Assembly: GCF_002245695.1 (NCBI RefSeq)
Contig: NZ_NOII01000001.1
Span: 62,001-126,000, forward strand
Direction of reading: 5' to 3'
Length of the DNA: 64,000 bases
Source of the DNA: Fictibacillus aquaticus
Lineage (GTDB): Bacteria; Bacillota; Bacilli; Bacillales; Fictibacillaceae
Part shown: positions 17,570-26,228 of the stretch, one piece after another
Layout of the letters: each line of letters opens with the position of its first letter
Numbering within the stretch: position 1 is the stretch's first letter
Position numbers and translations under genes: made by a program
Notes under the pieces: model-generated
Database searches by the model: none
Told to the model about the DNA's origin: nothing
What the model saw: only the letters and a program-made list of their open reading frames with translations

Positions 17570-18135
17570 TGAAGATGGATAGAAAAAAGGTTATTTTCGT
17601 CACAGACGGTGACCTTTATGCTCTTCATGCAGTTGAATCGGTCGCTAGAGATATTGGCGGAAGGTGCATTTCACATTCATGGGGGAATCCTTCAAAAAGA
17701 TCAGGTGAAGAACTGATAAAAATGATTCTCTCTGCACCGGCAGATCCTGTTCTTGTCATGTTCGATGACTGCGGGTATAAAGGAGAAGGTCCGGGAGAGA
17801 GAGCGATGCGGGAGATTGCATCCTGTCCGGAAATCGAGGTGCTTGGTGCTATTGCTGTAGCTGCCAAAACAAAGCATGCTGAATGGGCGAATGTGAATGT
17901 GTCGATCGACCGCAATGGGAATCTGACAGAGTACGGGATCGATAAAAGCGGCCTTCCCGACATTGAGCTGGGCAGAATAAACGGAGACACTGTTTATATT
18001 CTGGACGAACTGAATCTGCCCATTGTCATAGGGGTCGGAGATATTGGCAAAATGGCAGGATATGATTCAGTCGAAAAAGGTTCGCCGATCACAAGGATGG
18101 CCGTACAGCTTATTCTTGAAAGGAGCCATAGATAA
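17566..18135 (+). CDS. spoVAEA: Stage V sporulation protein AE, soluble subunit (SpoVAEA)
   Basis: A soluble protein of up to 189 residues, beginning with [16 protein letters not shown] and containing [15 protein letters not shown]. Possible starts are GTG 17566, ATG 17569 and ATG 17575; the last has the best spacing from GAAAGGG. It lacks membrane segments, unlike its neighbours, matching SpoVAEA. Its stop codon overlaps the spoVAF start (TAATG). Confidence 0.92.
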   Translation: MMKMDRKKVIFVTDGDLYALHAVESVARDIGGRCISHSWGNPSKRSGEELIKMILSAPADPVLVMFDDCGYKGEGPGERAMREIASCPEIEVLGAIAVAAKTKHAEWANVNVSIDRNGNLTEYGIDKSGLPDIELGRINGDTVYILDELNLPIVIGVGDIGKMAGYDSVEKGSPITRMAVQLILERSHR

Positions 18136-19619
18136 TGGCGCAGAAAAAAGAAAACAAGACACCGATCAGTGCTGACATAAAGCAGAATGAAGCTTTTCTG
18201 AAAGAACGTCTTGGCATTGGGGTCAGCTTCGATGTCGGTGTCCGGAAAATTTATGCTTTAAAGAAAGAAATTCAGATGTATTATTGCACAGGCTTGTGTG
18301 ACAGCTTGTATATCATTCAGATCTACCGGGAAATCATGGATATGGACCACGGTCACCGGGCCCCGTCGAAGGTGAAAGAAATACTACATAACCACTTGGC
18401 GCATCAGCAGGTAGAGTTTACTCAAAGCCTCGACGAAGCCGTGGACCGGATGCTTTCTGGCTTGATTGTCATTTTTCTTGACGGCGAGGCAGAAGCTTTT
18501 GTCGTCGATGTAAGGAGCTATCCAGGAAGACAGCCGCAGGAGCCCGATATAGAAAAAGTTGTGCGCGGCTCGCGAGACGGGTATACAGAGAACATTATCG
18601 TCAATACTGCGCTGACGAGGCGCCGGATCCGTGATGAAAGACTGCGCCATGAAATCCTTCAAGTCGGTGAACGTTCGAAAACGGACGTATGTATTTCATA
18701 TATACAGGATGTAGCTGATCCAGGGCTTGTAAAGCTGATAAAAGATGAACTTGGCAGCATTGACATCGACGGTATTCCGATGGCCGATAAGACGATCGAA
18801 GAGTTTCTTGTCAAGCAAGGGTGGAACCCGTTTCCTCTCGTCCGCTATACTGAAAGGCCAGATGTAGCGGCGCAGCATTTGATGGAAGGGCACGTCATCA
18901 TCATCACTGATACATCACCCAGCGTTATCATCACGCCGACGACATTTTTCCATCATGTTCAGCATGCTGAAGAATACAGGCAGACCCCGTTTATCGGCGC
19001 CTTTCTCCGGTGGACGAGATTTGCCGGTATGCTTGCATCCCTGCTGCTTGTTCCGTTGTGGCTTTTGATCGCAATGGAGCCTTCACTGCTCAATGATAAG
19101 ATTGACTTTATCGGTCCGAATAAAGAGACGAACATACCGCTGTTTATTCAGATTTACCTTGCAGAAATGGGAATCGATGTATTACGGATGGCAGCAATTC
19201 ACACGCCGAGCGCCCTTTCAACGGCCATGGGCTTGATCGCAGCAGTTCTTATCGGACAGATCGCCATCGACGTGGGGCTGTTCGTGCCGGAAGTTATTCT
19301 ATATGTTGCGATTGCTGCCATCGGCTCATTTGCTACTCCGAGTTATGAACTAAGCATCGCGAACAAAATCATACGATTGCTCTTGATCACGCTTGTTATG
19401 CTGTTTAAAGTTCCTGGATTCGTGATCGGCATCACCGTTATTTTAATTTATATGGCCAGTGTACAGAATTTGAACACGCCTTATTTGTGGCCGTTCCTCC
19501 CTTTTAACGCTAAAGCGTTCATGCAGGTCGTTGTGAGGATCGCGGTGCCCAGGTCGAATGTAAGACCGAGCATTGTTCATCCACAAAATGTACACAAACA
19601 GCCTGGGTCAAAAAAATAA
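18135..19619 (+). CDS. spoVAF: Stage V sporulation protein AF (GerA family)
   Basis: A 494-residue GerA-family protein with a large soluble N-terminal domain (about 1-290) and five membrane helices in the C-terminal part. The family signature around the first helix (RFAGMLASLLLVPLWLL) and the ASMG-like ALSTAMGL are visible. It is a germinant-receptor-like subunit linked to SpoVA function. Its start overlaps the preceding stop by one base. It is the last gene of the operon; no clear terminator follows before the lysine riboswitch. Confidence 0.94.
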   Translation: MAQKKENKTPISADIKQNEAFLKERLGIGVSFDVGVRKIYALKKEIQMYYCTGLCDSLYIIQIYREIMDMDHGHRAPSKVKEILHNHLAHQQVEFTQSLDEAVDRMLSGLIVIFLDGEAEAFVVDVRSYPGRQPQEPDIEKVVRGSRDGYTENIIVNTALTRRRIRDERLRHEILQVGERSKTDVCISYIQDVADPGLVKLIKDELGSIDIDGIPMADKTIEEFLVKQGWNPFPLVRYTERPDVAAQHLMEGHVIIITDTSPSVIITPTTFFHHVQHAEEYRQTPFIGAFLRWTRFAGMLASLLLVPLWLLIAMEPSLLNDKIDFIGPNKETNIPLFIQIYLAEMGIDVLRMAAIHTPSALSTAMGLIAAVLIGQIAIDVGLFVPEVILYVAIAAIGSFATPSYELSIANKIIRLLLITLVMLFKVPGFVIGITVILIYMASVQNLNTPYLWPFLPFNAKAFMQVVVRIAVPRSNVRPSIVHPQNVHKQPGSKK

Positions 19620-19621
19620 GC

Positions 19622-19650
19622 TTGCACGGAAAAAAAGATTGTGTTAAAGT
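19622..19650 (+). promoter_or_regulatory. SigA promoter of lysA leader
   Basis: TTGCAC (19622-19627), 17-bp spacer, TAAAGT (19645-19650), just upstream of the riboswitch. Confidence 0.6.
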
Positions 19651-19667
19651 CGTAACTAATTAAAAAT

Positions 19668-19850
19668 GCCTCATGATGAGGTAGAGGCGCAAAAAGAATG
19701 AGTAAGGGACAGTGAGTGCGTGGGGCACAGTGAAGGTTTCTGAAAGGTCAATTTGCCGAAGTTCAGGTGGCTCCCATAGCCGTCTGTGCTGGGCCGGTGC
19801 TGAACAAGCACCGGACTGTCACTACAGATGTAGTGGAGAGCTATTCCGGC
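19668..19850 (+). promoter_or_regulatory. Lysine riboswitch (L box) of lysA
   Basis: Contains the L-box core elements in order: GATGAGGTAGAGGCGC, GAGTAAGGG, CTGAAAGG, TGCCGAAG, a GGTGCT/AGCACC hairpin followed by GGACTGTC, and GTGGAGAGCTAT. The aptamer senses lysine and ends transcription when lysine is plentiful. It is followed by a terminator hairpin and then lysA, the last enzyme of lysine synthesis. Confidence 0.93.
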
Positions 19851-19868
19851 AAATGAGGGCGGTTTATG

Positions 19869-19903
19869 AAGACAGCCATGCCTTTTTATGAGCTGTCTTT
19901 TTT
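19869..19903 (+). terminator. Regulated terminator of the lysA riboswitch
   Basis: AAGACAGC - 15 nt - GCTGTCTT followed by T run. It lies between the aptamer and the lysA ribosome binding site. Confidence 0.85.
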
Positions 19904-19952
19904 GCATTTTCCAGCCGGCGATACTCTTCTATATAAAAAGGAGAGAGACAAC

Positions 19953-21278
19953 ATGCATGCATACGGAACGATGAACATTGGCGAGAACGGTCATTTATAT
20001 ATAGGCGGAGCAGACACGGCAGAGCTTGCCGCTCAGTATGGTACACCTCTTTACGTATACGATACATCATTGATACGTGAAAGGGCGCGCGGGTTTCAAA
20101 ATGTGTTTAAGGAAGAAGGTATGCGGTATCAAGTAGCTTATGCCAGCAAAGCTTTTTCCTGTATGGCTGTCATGCAGCTTGCAGAGGAAGAAGGCTTAAG
20201 CTTAGATGTCGTTTCTGGCGGAGAACTCCATACCGCTTTATCTGCTGGGTTTCCTCCAGCACGCATTCATTTTCACGGAAACAATAAAAGCGAAGAGGAG
20301 ATCCGCTTCGCATTGAAGGCGGAGATCGGCTGCTTTGTAGTAGACAACGAAGATGAACTCTACTTGCTAGAAGAAATATGCCGCGAAACAGGCGTTTCGG
20401 CATCCGTGCTATTAAGAGTGACACCCGGAATCGAAGCTCATACGCACGATTACATCCTGACCGGGCAGGAAGATTCTAAATTCGGACTTGATGTGCAGAA
20501 CGGGCAGGCTACACGCGCGCTTCAAAAAGCAATACAATCCGAAGTACTGCATGTTCTAGGCATCCATTGCCACATTGGTTCTCAAATCTTTGAGACGGCA
20601 GGTTTTACGATGGCGATTCAAACGTTGTTCCAACTGATAAAAGAGTGGGATAGCGAACTAGACTACTTCCCTAAGGTGCTGAATCTTGGCGGCGGTTTTG
20701 GCATCCGCTATACAGAAGAGGATACACCTCTGGCTCCAGAAACGTATGTCAAAGCGATGATTGATGAAGTAAAGGTACAGATGAAATCGTTTAGCGGAAA
20801 GACGACCCCAGAGATCTGGATCGAACCCGGCCGCTCTCTCGTAGGAGATGCAGGGACCACACTTTATAAAACAGGAACACAAAAGGATATCCCGGGGATC
20901 CGCCGCTACGTTTCGATTGACGGCGGAATGAGCGACAACATCCGCCCGGCTCTTTATCAGGCAAAGTATGACGCCGTGCTTGCGAACCGTGCTGCAGAAA
21001 AAGCTTCTCAAGAGGTTTCCATAGCGGGAAAATGCTGTGAAAGCGGAGATATGCTCATCTGGGACATCAAGCTGCCAGAAGTGAGAAAAGACGACCTTCT
21101 TGCTGTATTTTGTACGGGTGCATATGGCTACAGCATGGCAAGCAACTACAACAGGATGATGAAGCCGGCAGTCGTCTTTGTAGAGAACGGGGACGCACAG
21201 CTCGTCATCCGCAGAGAGACTTTTGAAGACCTTACAGCACAGGATCTGCCGCTGCGCAGACACAGCATGTCCAGATAG
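19953..21278 (+). CDS. lysA: Diaminopimelate decarboxylase
   Basis: A 441-residue PLP enzyme. The start is ATG 19953 with AAAAGGAGAG upstream; the longer frame from 19866 begins inside the terminator hairpin. The PLP lysine lies in YASKAFSC near residue 63, with glycine-rich GGGFGIRY, EPGRSLVGDAG and the active-site CCESGD near 358. It decarboxylates meso-diaminopimelate to lysine. Regulated by the upstream lysine riboswitch. It follows spoVAF, as in B. subtilis. Confidence 0.96.
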   Translation: MHAYGTMNIGENGHLYIGGADTAELAAQYGTPLYVYDTSLIRERARGFQNVFKEEGMRYQVAYASKAFSCMAVMQLAEEEGLSLDVVSGGELHTALSAGFPPARIHFHGNNKSEEEIRFALKAEIGCFVVDNEDELYLLEEICRETGVSASVLLRVTPGIEAHTHDYILTGQEDSKFGLDVQNGQATRALQKAIQSEVLHVLGIHCHIGSQIFETAGFTMAIQTLFQLIKEWDSELDYFPKVLNLGGGFGIRYTEEDTPLAPETYVKAMIDEVKVQMKSFSGKTTPEIWIEPGRSLVGDAGTTLYKTGTQKDIPGIRRYVSIDGGMSDNIRPALYQAKYDAVLANRAAEKASQEVSIAGKCCESGDMLIWDIKLPEVRKDDLLAVFCTGAYGYSMASNYNRMMKPAVVFVENGDAQLVIRRETFEDLTAQDLPLRRHSMSR

Positions 21279-21308
21279 AATCCACAAAAAAGTTAGATAA
21301 GAACAGTT

Positions 21309-21334
21309 AAGGCTGCATTATGCTGCAGCCTTTT
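21309..21334 (+). terminator. Terminator of lysA
   Basis: AAGGCTGCA - 6 nt - TGCAGCCTT followed by TT. The T run is short. Confidence 0.7.
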
Positions 21335-21347
21335 CGTCATGCTCATC

Positions 21348-21413
21348 GGGGTACGGTACCATTTTCTGCGTTTACCGATATAATGCTGTTTTTCTGTATT
21401 GGTACCGTACCCC
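21348..21413. repeat. 14-bp perfect inverted repeat, 38-bp loop
   Basis: GGGGTACGGTACCA and its exact complement TGGTACCGTACCCC enclose an AT-rich 38-bp stretch. It fills the gap between the lysA terminator and the ppiB leader. It lacks a T run, so it is not a standard terminator. It could be a small repetitive hairpin element. Confidence 0.6.
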
Positions 21414-21503
21414 CGGCGAATACTTGATGCTTCTGCTTGTGTTCAAGCAGTGTTTTGCTTACAATGAAACAGTAGTTTTATATGATAAAAGGAGGTTGCC
21501 TCT

Positions 21504-21938
21504 TTGAAAAAAGGTAGCATTGAATTCGAAAATGGCGAAAAAATCTTAATTGAGTTCTTCCCTGAAGAAGCTCCGGGAACGGTAGCAAACTTTGAAAAGC
21601 TCGCAAACGAAGGGTTTTACAACGGTTTGACATTCCACCGTGTTATTCCTGGTTTCGTAGCACAAGGCGGATGCCCTAGCGGAACGGGGACGGGCGGACC
21701 TGGCTATTCTATCAAATGTGAAACGGCAGGCAACCCGCATAAGCACGTGGCTGGATCTTTATCCATGGCACATGCTGGAAAAGACACAGGCGGAAGCCAG
21801 TTCTTTATCGTTCATGAGCCACAGCCGCACTTGAACGGTGTTCACACAGTGTTTGGCCAAGTGACAGAAGGAATGGACAGTGTTCTGCGCATCAGACAGA
21901 ACGATGTGATGAAAGAAGTAAAAGTCTGGGAAGAGTAA
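21504..21938 (+). CDS. ppiB: Peptidyl-prolyl cis-trans isomerase B (cyclophilin)
   Basis: A 144-residue cyclophilin with TTG start after AAAGGAGG. Active-site segments are seen: [13 protein letters not shown] (catalytic Arg and Phe), the GGSQFFIV core and [12 protein letters not shown]. It speeds proline isomerisation during folding in the cytoplasm. Position after lysA matches B. subtilis, though the riboflavin cluster found nearby there is absent here. Confidence 0.95.
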   Translation: MKKGSIEFENGEKILIEFFPEEAPGTVANFEKLANEGFYNGLTFHRVIPGFVAQGGCPSGTGTGGPGYSIKCETAGNPHKHVAGSLSMAHAGKDTGGSQFFIVHEPQPHLNGVHTVFGQVTEGMDSVLRIRQNDVMKEVKVWEE

Positions 21939-21942
21939 TGAT

Positions 21943-21983
21943 AAAAAAAGCACGCGGCGGTTCAATCGCCCGTGCTTTTTTTG
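21943..21983. terminator. Bidirectional terminator between ppiB and the DUF309 gene
   Basis: AAAAAAAGCACG plus GGCG pairs with CGCC plus CGTGCTTTTTTT, with one bulged base. It serves both converging genes; the stop codon of the minus-strand gene lies in the loop. Confidence 0.88.
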
Positions 21984-22489
21984 TGTTTTCTGGCAAGCAG
22001 CTGCCGCTCTCTTTCGGCGACCACATCTGATCGGTCCCTGAGCTTATGCCTGTGAATGAGGGCATCATCGTTGAACGGGCTGGCTGCTCCCCAGATGAAA
22101 CCCATTTTTTCTGCTTCTGTCTTGCCGGTTGCCAGAGCTTCAGGATAGAGCGGAATGGAAAGGTCTTCATAAGGTTTCTGCATCTTCATCTGCTCCAGAC
22201 GGTGTTTCATCATACTGATGAGGCGGCTGTACATCACACCGAGCTGCTCAGATTCTTTCCGGTGGTTTGTGAGAATACATAAAGAGCTCTCCATCATTTT
22301 CATGGCACCTTTTTGGTTCCCGCGCCTCTCGTGATACAGAGAGACTGCGAGCTGAATGAATCCGACCCAGACATCATCCTTCATATCATGCTCTTTCCAG
22401 TATTCTTCAAGTATTTCGTGGCATTCAAAATAATCTCTGCTGCCGTGAAAATGCACCAGATAATTGAGCCATGACGTTGGCAGCATCAT
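21962..22489 (-). CDS. ypuF: DUF309 protein (YpuF-like)
   Basis: A 175-residue protein whose N-terminal half carries the DUF309 signature HGSRDYFECHEILEEYWKE (about residues 14-32) followed by VGFIQLAVSLYHERRGN. The C-terminal part is charged and less conserved. AAGGAGTG precedes ATG. Position before scpA matches ypuF of B. subtilis. Function unknown. Confidence 0.88.
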   Translation of the reverse strand: MMLPTSWLNYLVHFHGSRDYFECHEILEEYWKEHDMKDDVWVGFIQLAVSLYHERRGNQKGAMKMMESSLCILTNHRKESEQLGVMYSRLISMMKHRLEQMKMQKPYEDLSIPLYPEALATGKTEAEKMGFIWGAASPFNDDALIHRHKLRDRSDVVAERERQLLARKHKKSTGD

Positions 22490-22594
22490 CGTTCACTCCT
22501 TATGTTCAAAAATACTGCGAAGTGCTTTTAGTGAAAGTATATCATGCATACAAGGTAAACAGGCTGTCAAGGAAGCTATGTCCCGGTAAATTTA

Positions 22595-22603
22595 TGATAT
22601 AAT
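22595..22603 (+). promoter_or_regulatory. Extended -10 promoter of scpAB
   Basis: TGATATAAT: a consensus TATAAT with an upstream TG. No good -35 is seen. It lies about 35 bp before scpA. Confidence 0.55.
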
Positions 22604-22637
22604 ACGGTTATCATTAACACCGAAACTGGGGATGAGC

Positions 22638-23393
22638 ATGATATACAATGTGAAACTGGATGGGTTTGAAGGGCCTCTTGACCTTCTCCTTCACCTGATC
22701 CAAACATACGAGATAGATATTTATGATATTCCTGTTGCTATTATCACAGGGCAATATATGAATTACATACATACGATGAAAGAACTTAAGCTTGACGTGG
22801 CAAGTGAGTACCTCGTGATGGCGGCGACACTGCTTGCCATCAAAAGCAAGATGCTTCTGCCTAAGCATGAGAACGACGATTTTGATCAGCAGATGGAGCT
22901 GGAAATGGAAGAAGACCCGCGTGAGGATCTTGTGAGAAGGCTCGTGGAATACAAAAAATATAAACATGCAGCTGCTGAATTGAAAGAGAAGGAAGCAGAA
23001 AGAAGCCTTGTATATGCGAGACAGCCGATGGACCTGTCTTCTTTTGAAAAAGAGCAAGAGACCGGTCTGATCACCAACGTGTCTTTATATGACATGCTTT
23101 CAGCTTTTCAAAAAATTTCACAAAAGAAAAAAGAGAAAAGAACGGCTTCAGCAAAGATTGAAAGACAGGAGATCCCGATCGAGAAAAGAATGATTCAGAT
23201 CAGAGAAAAGCTGTGGGAAAAGGGCGGCAGCCACCGTTTTACAGACCTTTTTACGGCTGGCAGCAAAGATCACCTCGTCGTTACATTTTTAGCGCTGCTT
23301 GAACTGATGAAAGTAAAAGCTGTCGCCTGCGTACAGGAAGGTAATTTTGGCGAGATCATGATCAAAGCATTGGAAGAGGAGAAGGCAGTTTGA
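22638..23393 (+). CDS. scpA: Segregation and condensation protein A
   Basis: The ATG at 22638 gives 251 residues, the B. subtilis length, and an N-terminus MIYNVKLDGFEGPLDLLLHL that aligns with the kleisin start. An ATG 6 nt earlier is too close to the GGGG ribosome binding site. ScpA is the kleisin subunit that bridges SMC heads with ScpB for chromosome segregation. The conserved ASEYLVMAATLLAIKSKMLLP is present. The scpB start overlaps its stop. Confidence 0.94.
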   Translation: MIYNVKLDGFEGPLDLLLHLIQTYEIDIYDIPVAIITGQYMNYIHTMKELKLDVASEYLVMAATLLAIKSKMLLPKHENDDFDQQMELEMEEDPREDLVRRLVEYKKYKHAAAELKEKEAERSLVYARQPMDLSSFEKEQETGLITNVSLYDMLSAFQKISQKKKEKRTASAKIERQEIPIEKRMIQIREKLWEKGGSHRFTDLFTAGSKDHLVVTFLALLELMKVKAVACVQEGNFGEIMIKALEEEKAV

Positions 23394-23980
23394 AAGAAAC
23401 AAATTTTAAAGGCGCTATAGAAGGGCTGATCTTCGTCAGCGGCGAGGAAGGCATCGAGCGTAAACAGATAACGGAAGTACTCGAAATCAGCCTGCAGGAA
23501 GCAGGACGGTATATTAATGAACTGAAAGAAGAATACGAGAATGAAAACCGCGGTATGAGAATAGCCGAGTATGCAGGCCAGCTTCAATTTGTAACGAAAG
23601 CGGAGCATGCCGTCTACTATGAACGTCTGATCAAAAGTCCTCAACACAGCGGACTCTCTCAGGCTGCGCTGGAAACTTTGGCGATCATCGCATACAAACA
23701 GCCGATTACCCGTTCTGAGATAGAGGAAATACGAGGTGTGAAAACGGAGAAACCGCTGCAGACACTGCAGGCCAAAAGCCTCGTGAAAGAAACGGGCCGG
23801 GCAGAAGGTACAGGCCGTGCCATATTGTACGGCACGACCAAAGCCTTTCTGGAGCATTTTGGATTAAAAACGATCAAAGATCTTCCTCCGCTTCCGGACA
23901 GCGTGAAGACTGATGAAGAGGAAGAAGAAGCAGATTTGTTCTTTTCGCGTTTTCAGCAATCATTTCAACCTGAAGAATAG
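23390..23980 (+). CDS. scpB: Segregation and condensation protein B
   Basis: A 196-residue protein with two winged-helix domains, starting at TTG 23390 with AGGAGAAGG upstream and overlapping the scpA stop. Family motifs ALETLAIIAYKQPITRSEIEEIRG (second winged helix) and GRAILYGTTKAFLEHFG are seen. The acidic C-terminus (EEEEEAD) is typical. It dimerises and binds ScpA in the condensin complex. Confidence 0.95.
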   Translation: MKETNFKGAIEGLIFVSGEEGIERKQITEVLEISLQEAGRYINELKEEYENENRGMRIAEYAGQLQFVTKAEHAVYYERLIKSPQHSGLSQAALETLAIIAYKQPITRSEIEEIRGVKTEKPLQTLQAKSLVKETGRAEGTGRAILYGTTKAFLEHFGLKTIKDLPPLPDSVKTDEEEEEADLFFSRFQQSFQPEE

Positions 23981-23992
23981 GGGGACTTACAC

Positions 23993-24349
23993 TTGAACGT
24001 GATGCGGTTGTCTGGAATGGAACTGGAGAAGGAAAAACCGAATACTTCAGAAGATTTTTTTAACCGGTCCGAAGCTGTTTACGATGACGGAGGAAAAGAA
24101 AAAACCTTTCAGCTGCTTTATGTGAGGTATTTCGAAGACTTGCTCGCCGCAAAGCTTGGATGGGACAAGGACGCGGTGCTGGTGGCCTCAGAACGTAAGT
24201 ATGCGGTCAAGGACATTGCCGCTCTAGCTGCATTGACGGCTGACGAAGGAAACAAAAACAAGAGAAAAGCATACATCAACGATTTTGATGAATTTGCTAA
24301 ATTGTTCTCAGATGTTAACGTTAACAAAATAAAGTCATTCATCGGATGA
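23993..24349 (+). CDS. Hypothetical protein after scpB
   Basis: A 118-residue product from TTG 23993, with TAGGGGGAC upstream. It is soluble and mixed charge, without membrane segments or recognised motifs. It lies 12 bp after scpB and so is probably in the same transcript. I do not recognise the family; it does not look like YpuI, which occupies this position in B. subtilis. Confidence 0.65.
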   Translation: MNVMRLSGMELEKEKPNTSEDFFNRSEAVYDDGGKEKTFQLLYVRYFEDLLAAKLGWDKDAVLVASERKYAVKDIAALAALTADEGNKNKRKAYINDFDEFAKLFSDVNVNKIKSFIG

Positions 24350-24384
24350 TGACCAAAAGGATATTTTTTCCTTGCTTTAATATG

Positions 24385-24413
24385 TTGACGCAAGTTTCGT
24401 TTTTTGATATTCT
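24385..24413 (+). promoter_or_regulatory. SigA promoter of the permease leader
   Basis: TTGACG (24385-24390), 17-bp spacer, TATTCT (24408-24413). Confidence 0.55.
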
Positions 24414-24454
24414 CCTACCTGTTGACTAAAAAATAATAGTTTAAAATCCTCATT

Positions 24455-24632
24455 TAATCTCGATGAGGTAGAGGTTGCATGATTCATCAGTAAAGCATGA
24501 GAGGCTCTCCGGAGCTTATGACTGTGCTTGAAAGGGAATGATGCCGAAGCCCTCAGGCGCCGGAACGCCTGCAGGCTGGGACTGTATCGAACAGGTACAG
24601 GACTGTCACGGTTTTTCCGTGGAGCGCTATAT
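24455..24632 (+). promoter_or_regulatory. Lysine riboswitch (L box) of the amino acid permease
   Basis: Shares the L-box core with the lysA leader: CGATGAGGTAGAGGTTGC, GTAAAGCATGAGAGG, CTTGAAAGGGAATGATGCCGAAG split over two conserved blocks, a hairpin followed by GGACTGTC, and GTGGAGCGCTAT. A terminator follows before the gene. It predicts lysine-repressed expression of the permease. Confidence 0.9.
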
Positions 24633-24662
24633 GGGATTAAATGCGGGTTTGTGTCGTTTAAA

Positions 24663-24695
24663 CGCGCTCTTGCCTTTTGGCATGAGCGCTTTTTT
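24663..24695 (+). terminator. Regulated terminator of the permease riboswitch
   Basis: GCGCTC with GAGCGC, plus an inner TGCC/GGCA pair, followed by TTTTTT. Confidence 0.85.
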
Positions 24696-24725
24696 ATGGC
24701 AAAAAACCAATCGGAGGAGATTATC

Positions 24726-26120
24726 ATGTTAACAAATAAATGGGGATTATGGCTCCTGACGGCTTTTGTTGTAGGGAATATGGTCGGCTCTGGAATCTTC
24801 ATGCTGCCGAGCACACTGGCGCAGACGGCAAGTCCGCTCGGTGTCACGGCTGCGTGGATTGTCACTGGGTTTGGCGTATTAATGATCGCACTAGTGTTTG
24901 GCAAGCTTTCGGTTCGAAAGCCTGAGCTGAAAGCAGGACCGCAAAGCTATGCGAAGGCATTCTTTAAGAATGAGAAAAACGGGCGTATCGCTGGTTTCAG
25001 TATGGTCTGGGGCTATTGGGTCGCGAATTGGATCTCAAATGTCGCGATCATCACCAGCTTTGCCGGTTATCTGTCTGCGTTTTTTCCTGTCATGAATTCT
25101 GGTTCAGTCCTATTCAACGCAGGATCTTACGAGATCACAGCAGGAAAAGCTGTTACTTTTGCTGTCTGTACACTTTTGCTTTGGGGTACGCACCTCCTGC
25201 TTGTCACGAACTTGAACAGTGCTGGAAAGCTGAATTTTGCTGCGACTGCTGCAAAAGTGGCAGGTTTTGCGCTATTTATCGTTGCCGCGCTGTTCGCGTT
25301 TCAGTCGTCTAACATCGGAGAGTTATATTCAGCTGTGCCTGGAGAAGGAAAGGAAGCGAACGGCCTCTTCAAACAAGTTGAGCTTGCCGCGATCTCGACC
25401 TTGTGGGCATTTGTCGGGATCGAATCTGCTGTCATCTTATCTGGGCGTGCCAAATCTCAGAGAGATGTTGGAAGAGCCACGATGTTTGGTCTTTTCATCG
25501 CGCTTGTTATCTATATGGGTGTAACGCTGCTGACAATGGGCGTGCTGCCGCAGGACGTCCTTAAAGCGTCAGACAAGCCGTTTGTAGATGCGCTTTCCGT
25601 CATGATCGGCAGTACTGGTGCTACAGTAATGGCGCTTTTAGCTGCTGTCTCGCTGTTCGGAGCAACGATCGGATGGATATTGATCAGTTCTGAAGTACCA
25701 TATCAGGCTGCAAAATCAGGCATCTTCCCATCGTTTTTCGCAAAACTGAACAAAAACGGAAGTCCATCTCGTGCACTGGCCGTAACAAACATCATGAGCC
25801 AGGTTTTTATTTTCTCAGTTATTTCCGGCACGATCAGCGAGGCATACACGTTTTTGATTACATCGGCCACGCTTGCATATTTGATTCCTTACCTCGTGTC
25901 AGCCGCATATTTCTTAAAACTTGCACTGACAGGCGAAACTTATATTGATTCTTCTCTGAAAGGATCGCGGGCAGCAGATGCTGTAATCGCTGGTTTAGCT
26001 TTAATTTATTCTCTTTGGGTTATCAAATCGGGTACTGCAGACCTGAAAACGTTTGGTCTTGGAATTGGCTTGTTCCTTGCTGGCTTTATCGTCTATCCGT
26101 TCACACTGAAAAGAAGATAA
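24726..26120 (+). CDS. APC-family basic amino acid permease (probable lysine transporter)
   Basis: A 464-residue permease with about 12 membrane helices. The start is ATG 24726 after CGGAGGAG; the longer open frame runs through the riboswitch and is not used. GNMVGSGIFMLPSTLAQ in the first helix is the substrate-binding signature of the APC superfamily. The family includes antiporters for lysine/arginine such as YvsH, whose B. subtilis gene also has an L box. The riboswitch is the main reason to assign lysine as substrate. Confidence 0.88.
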   Translation: MLTNKWGLWLLTAFVVGNMVGSGIFMLPSTLAQTASPLGVTAAWIVTGFGVLMIALVFGKLSVRKPELKAGPQSYAKAFFKNEKNGRIAGFSMVWGYWVANWISNVAIITSFAGYLSAFFPVMNSGSVLFNAGSYEITAGKAVTFAVCTLLLWGTHLLLVTNLNSAGKLNFAATAAKVAGFALFIVAALFAFQSSNIGELYSAVPGEGKEANGLFKQVELAAISTLWAFVGIESAVILSGRAKSQRDVGRATMFGLFIALVIYMGVTLLTMGVLPQDVLKASDKPFVDALSVMIGSTGATVMALLAAVSLFGATIGWILISSEVPYQAAKSGIFPSFFAKLNKNGSPSRALAVTNIMSQVFIFSVISGTISEAYTFLITSATLAYLIPYLVSAAYFLKLALTGETYIDSSLKGSRAADAVIAGLALIYSLWVIKSGTADLKTFGLGIGLFLAGFIVYPFTLKRR

Positions 26121-26127
26121 CCTCATG

Positions 26128-26163
26128 AAAACCCTGTCTGGCAAATGCCGGACAGGGTTTTCT
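26128..26163 (+). terminator. Terminator of the permease gene
   Basis: Perfect 15-bp stem but for one G-T pair: AAAACCCTGTCTGGC - 4 nt - GCCGGACAGGGTTTT. Confidence 0.9.
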
Positions 26164-26228
26164 ATTTCAAGGCGTAATCTCAGCTGTTTAAGGGTAAACT
26201 TACCAAAACAGAAAAGGATGCTGATGAT

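Noticed and set aside
19866-19952. N-terminal extension of lysA
   Set aside because: It covers the riboswitch terminator hairpin; ATG 19953 has AAAAGGAGAG.
24528-24725. N-terminal extension of the permease frame
   Set aside because: It runs through the lysine riboswitch and terminator; ATG 24726 has a good ribosome binding site and the family N-terminus.
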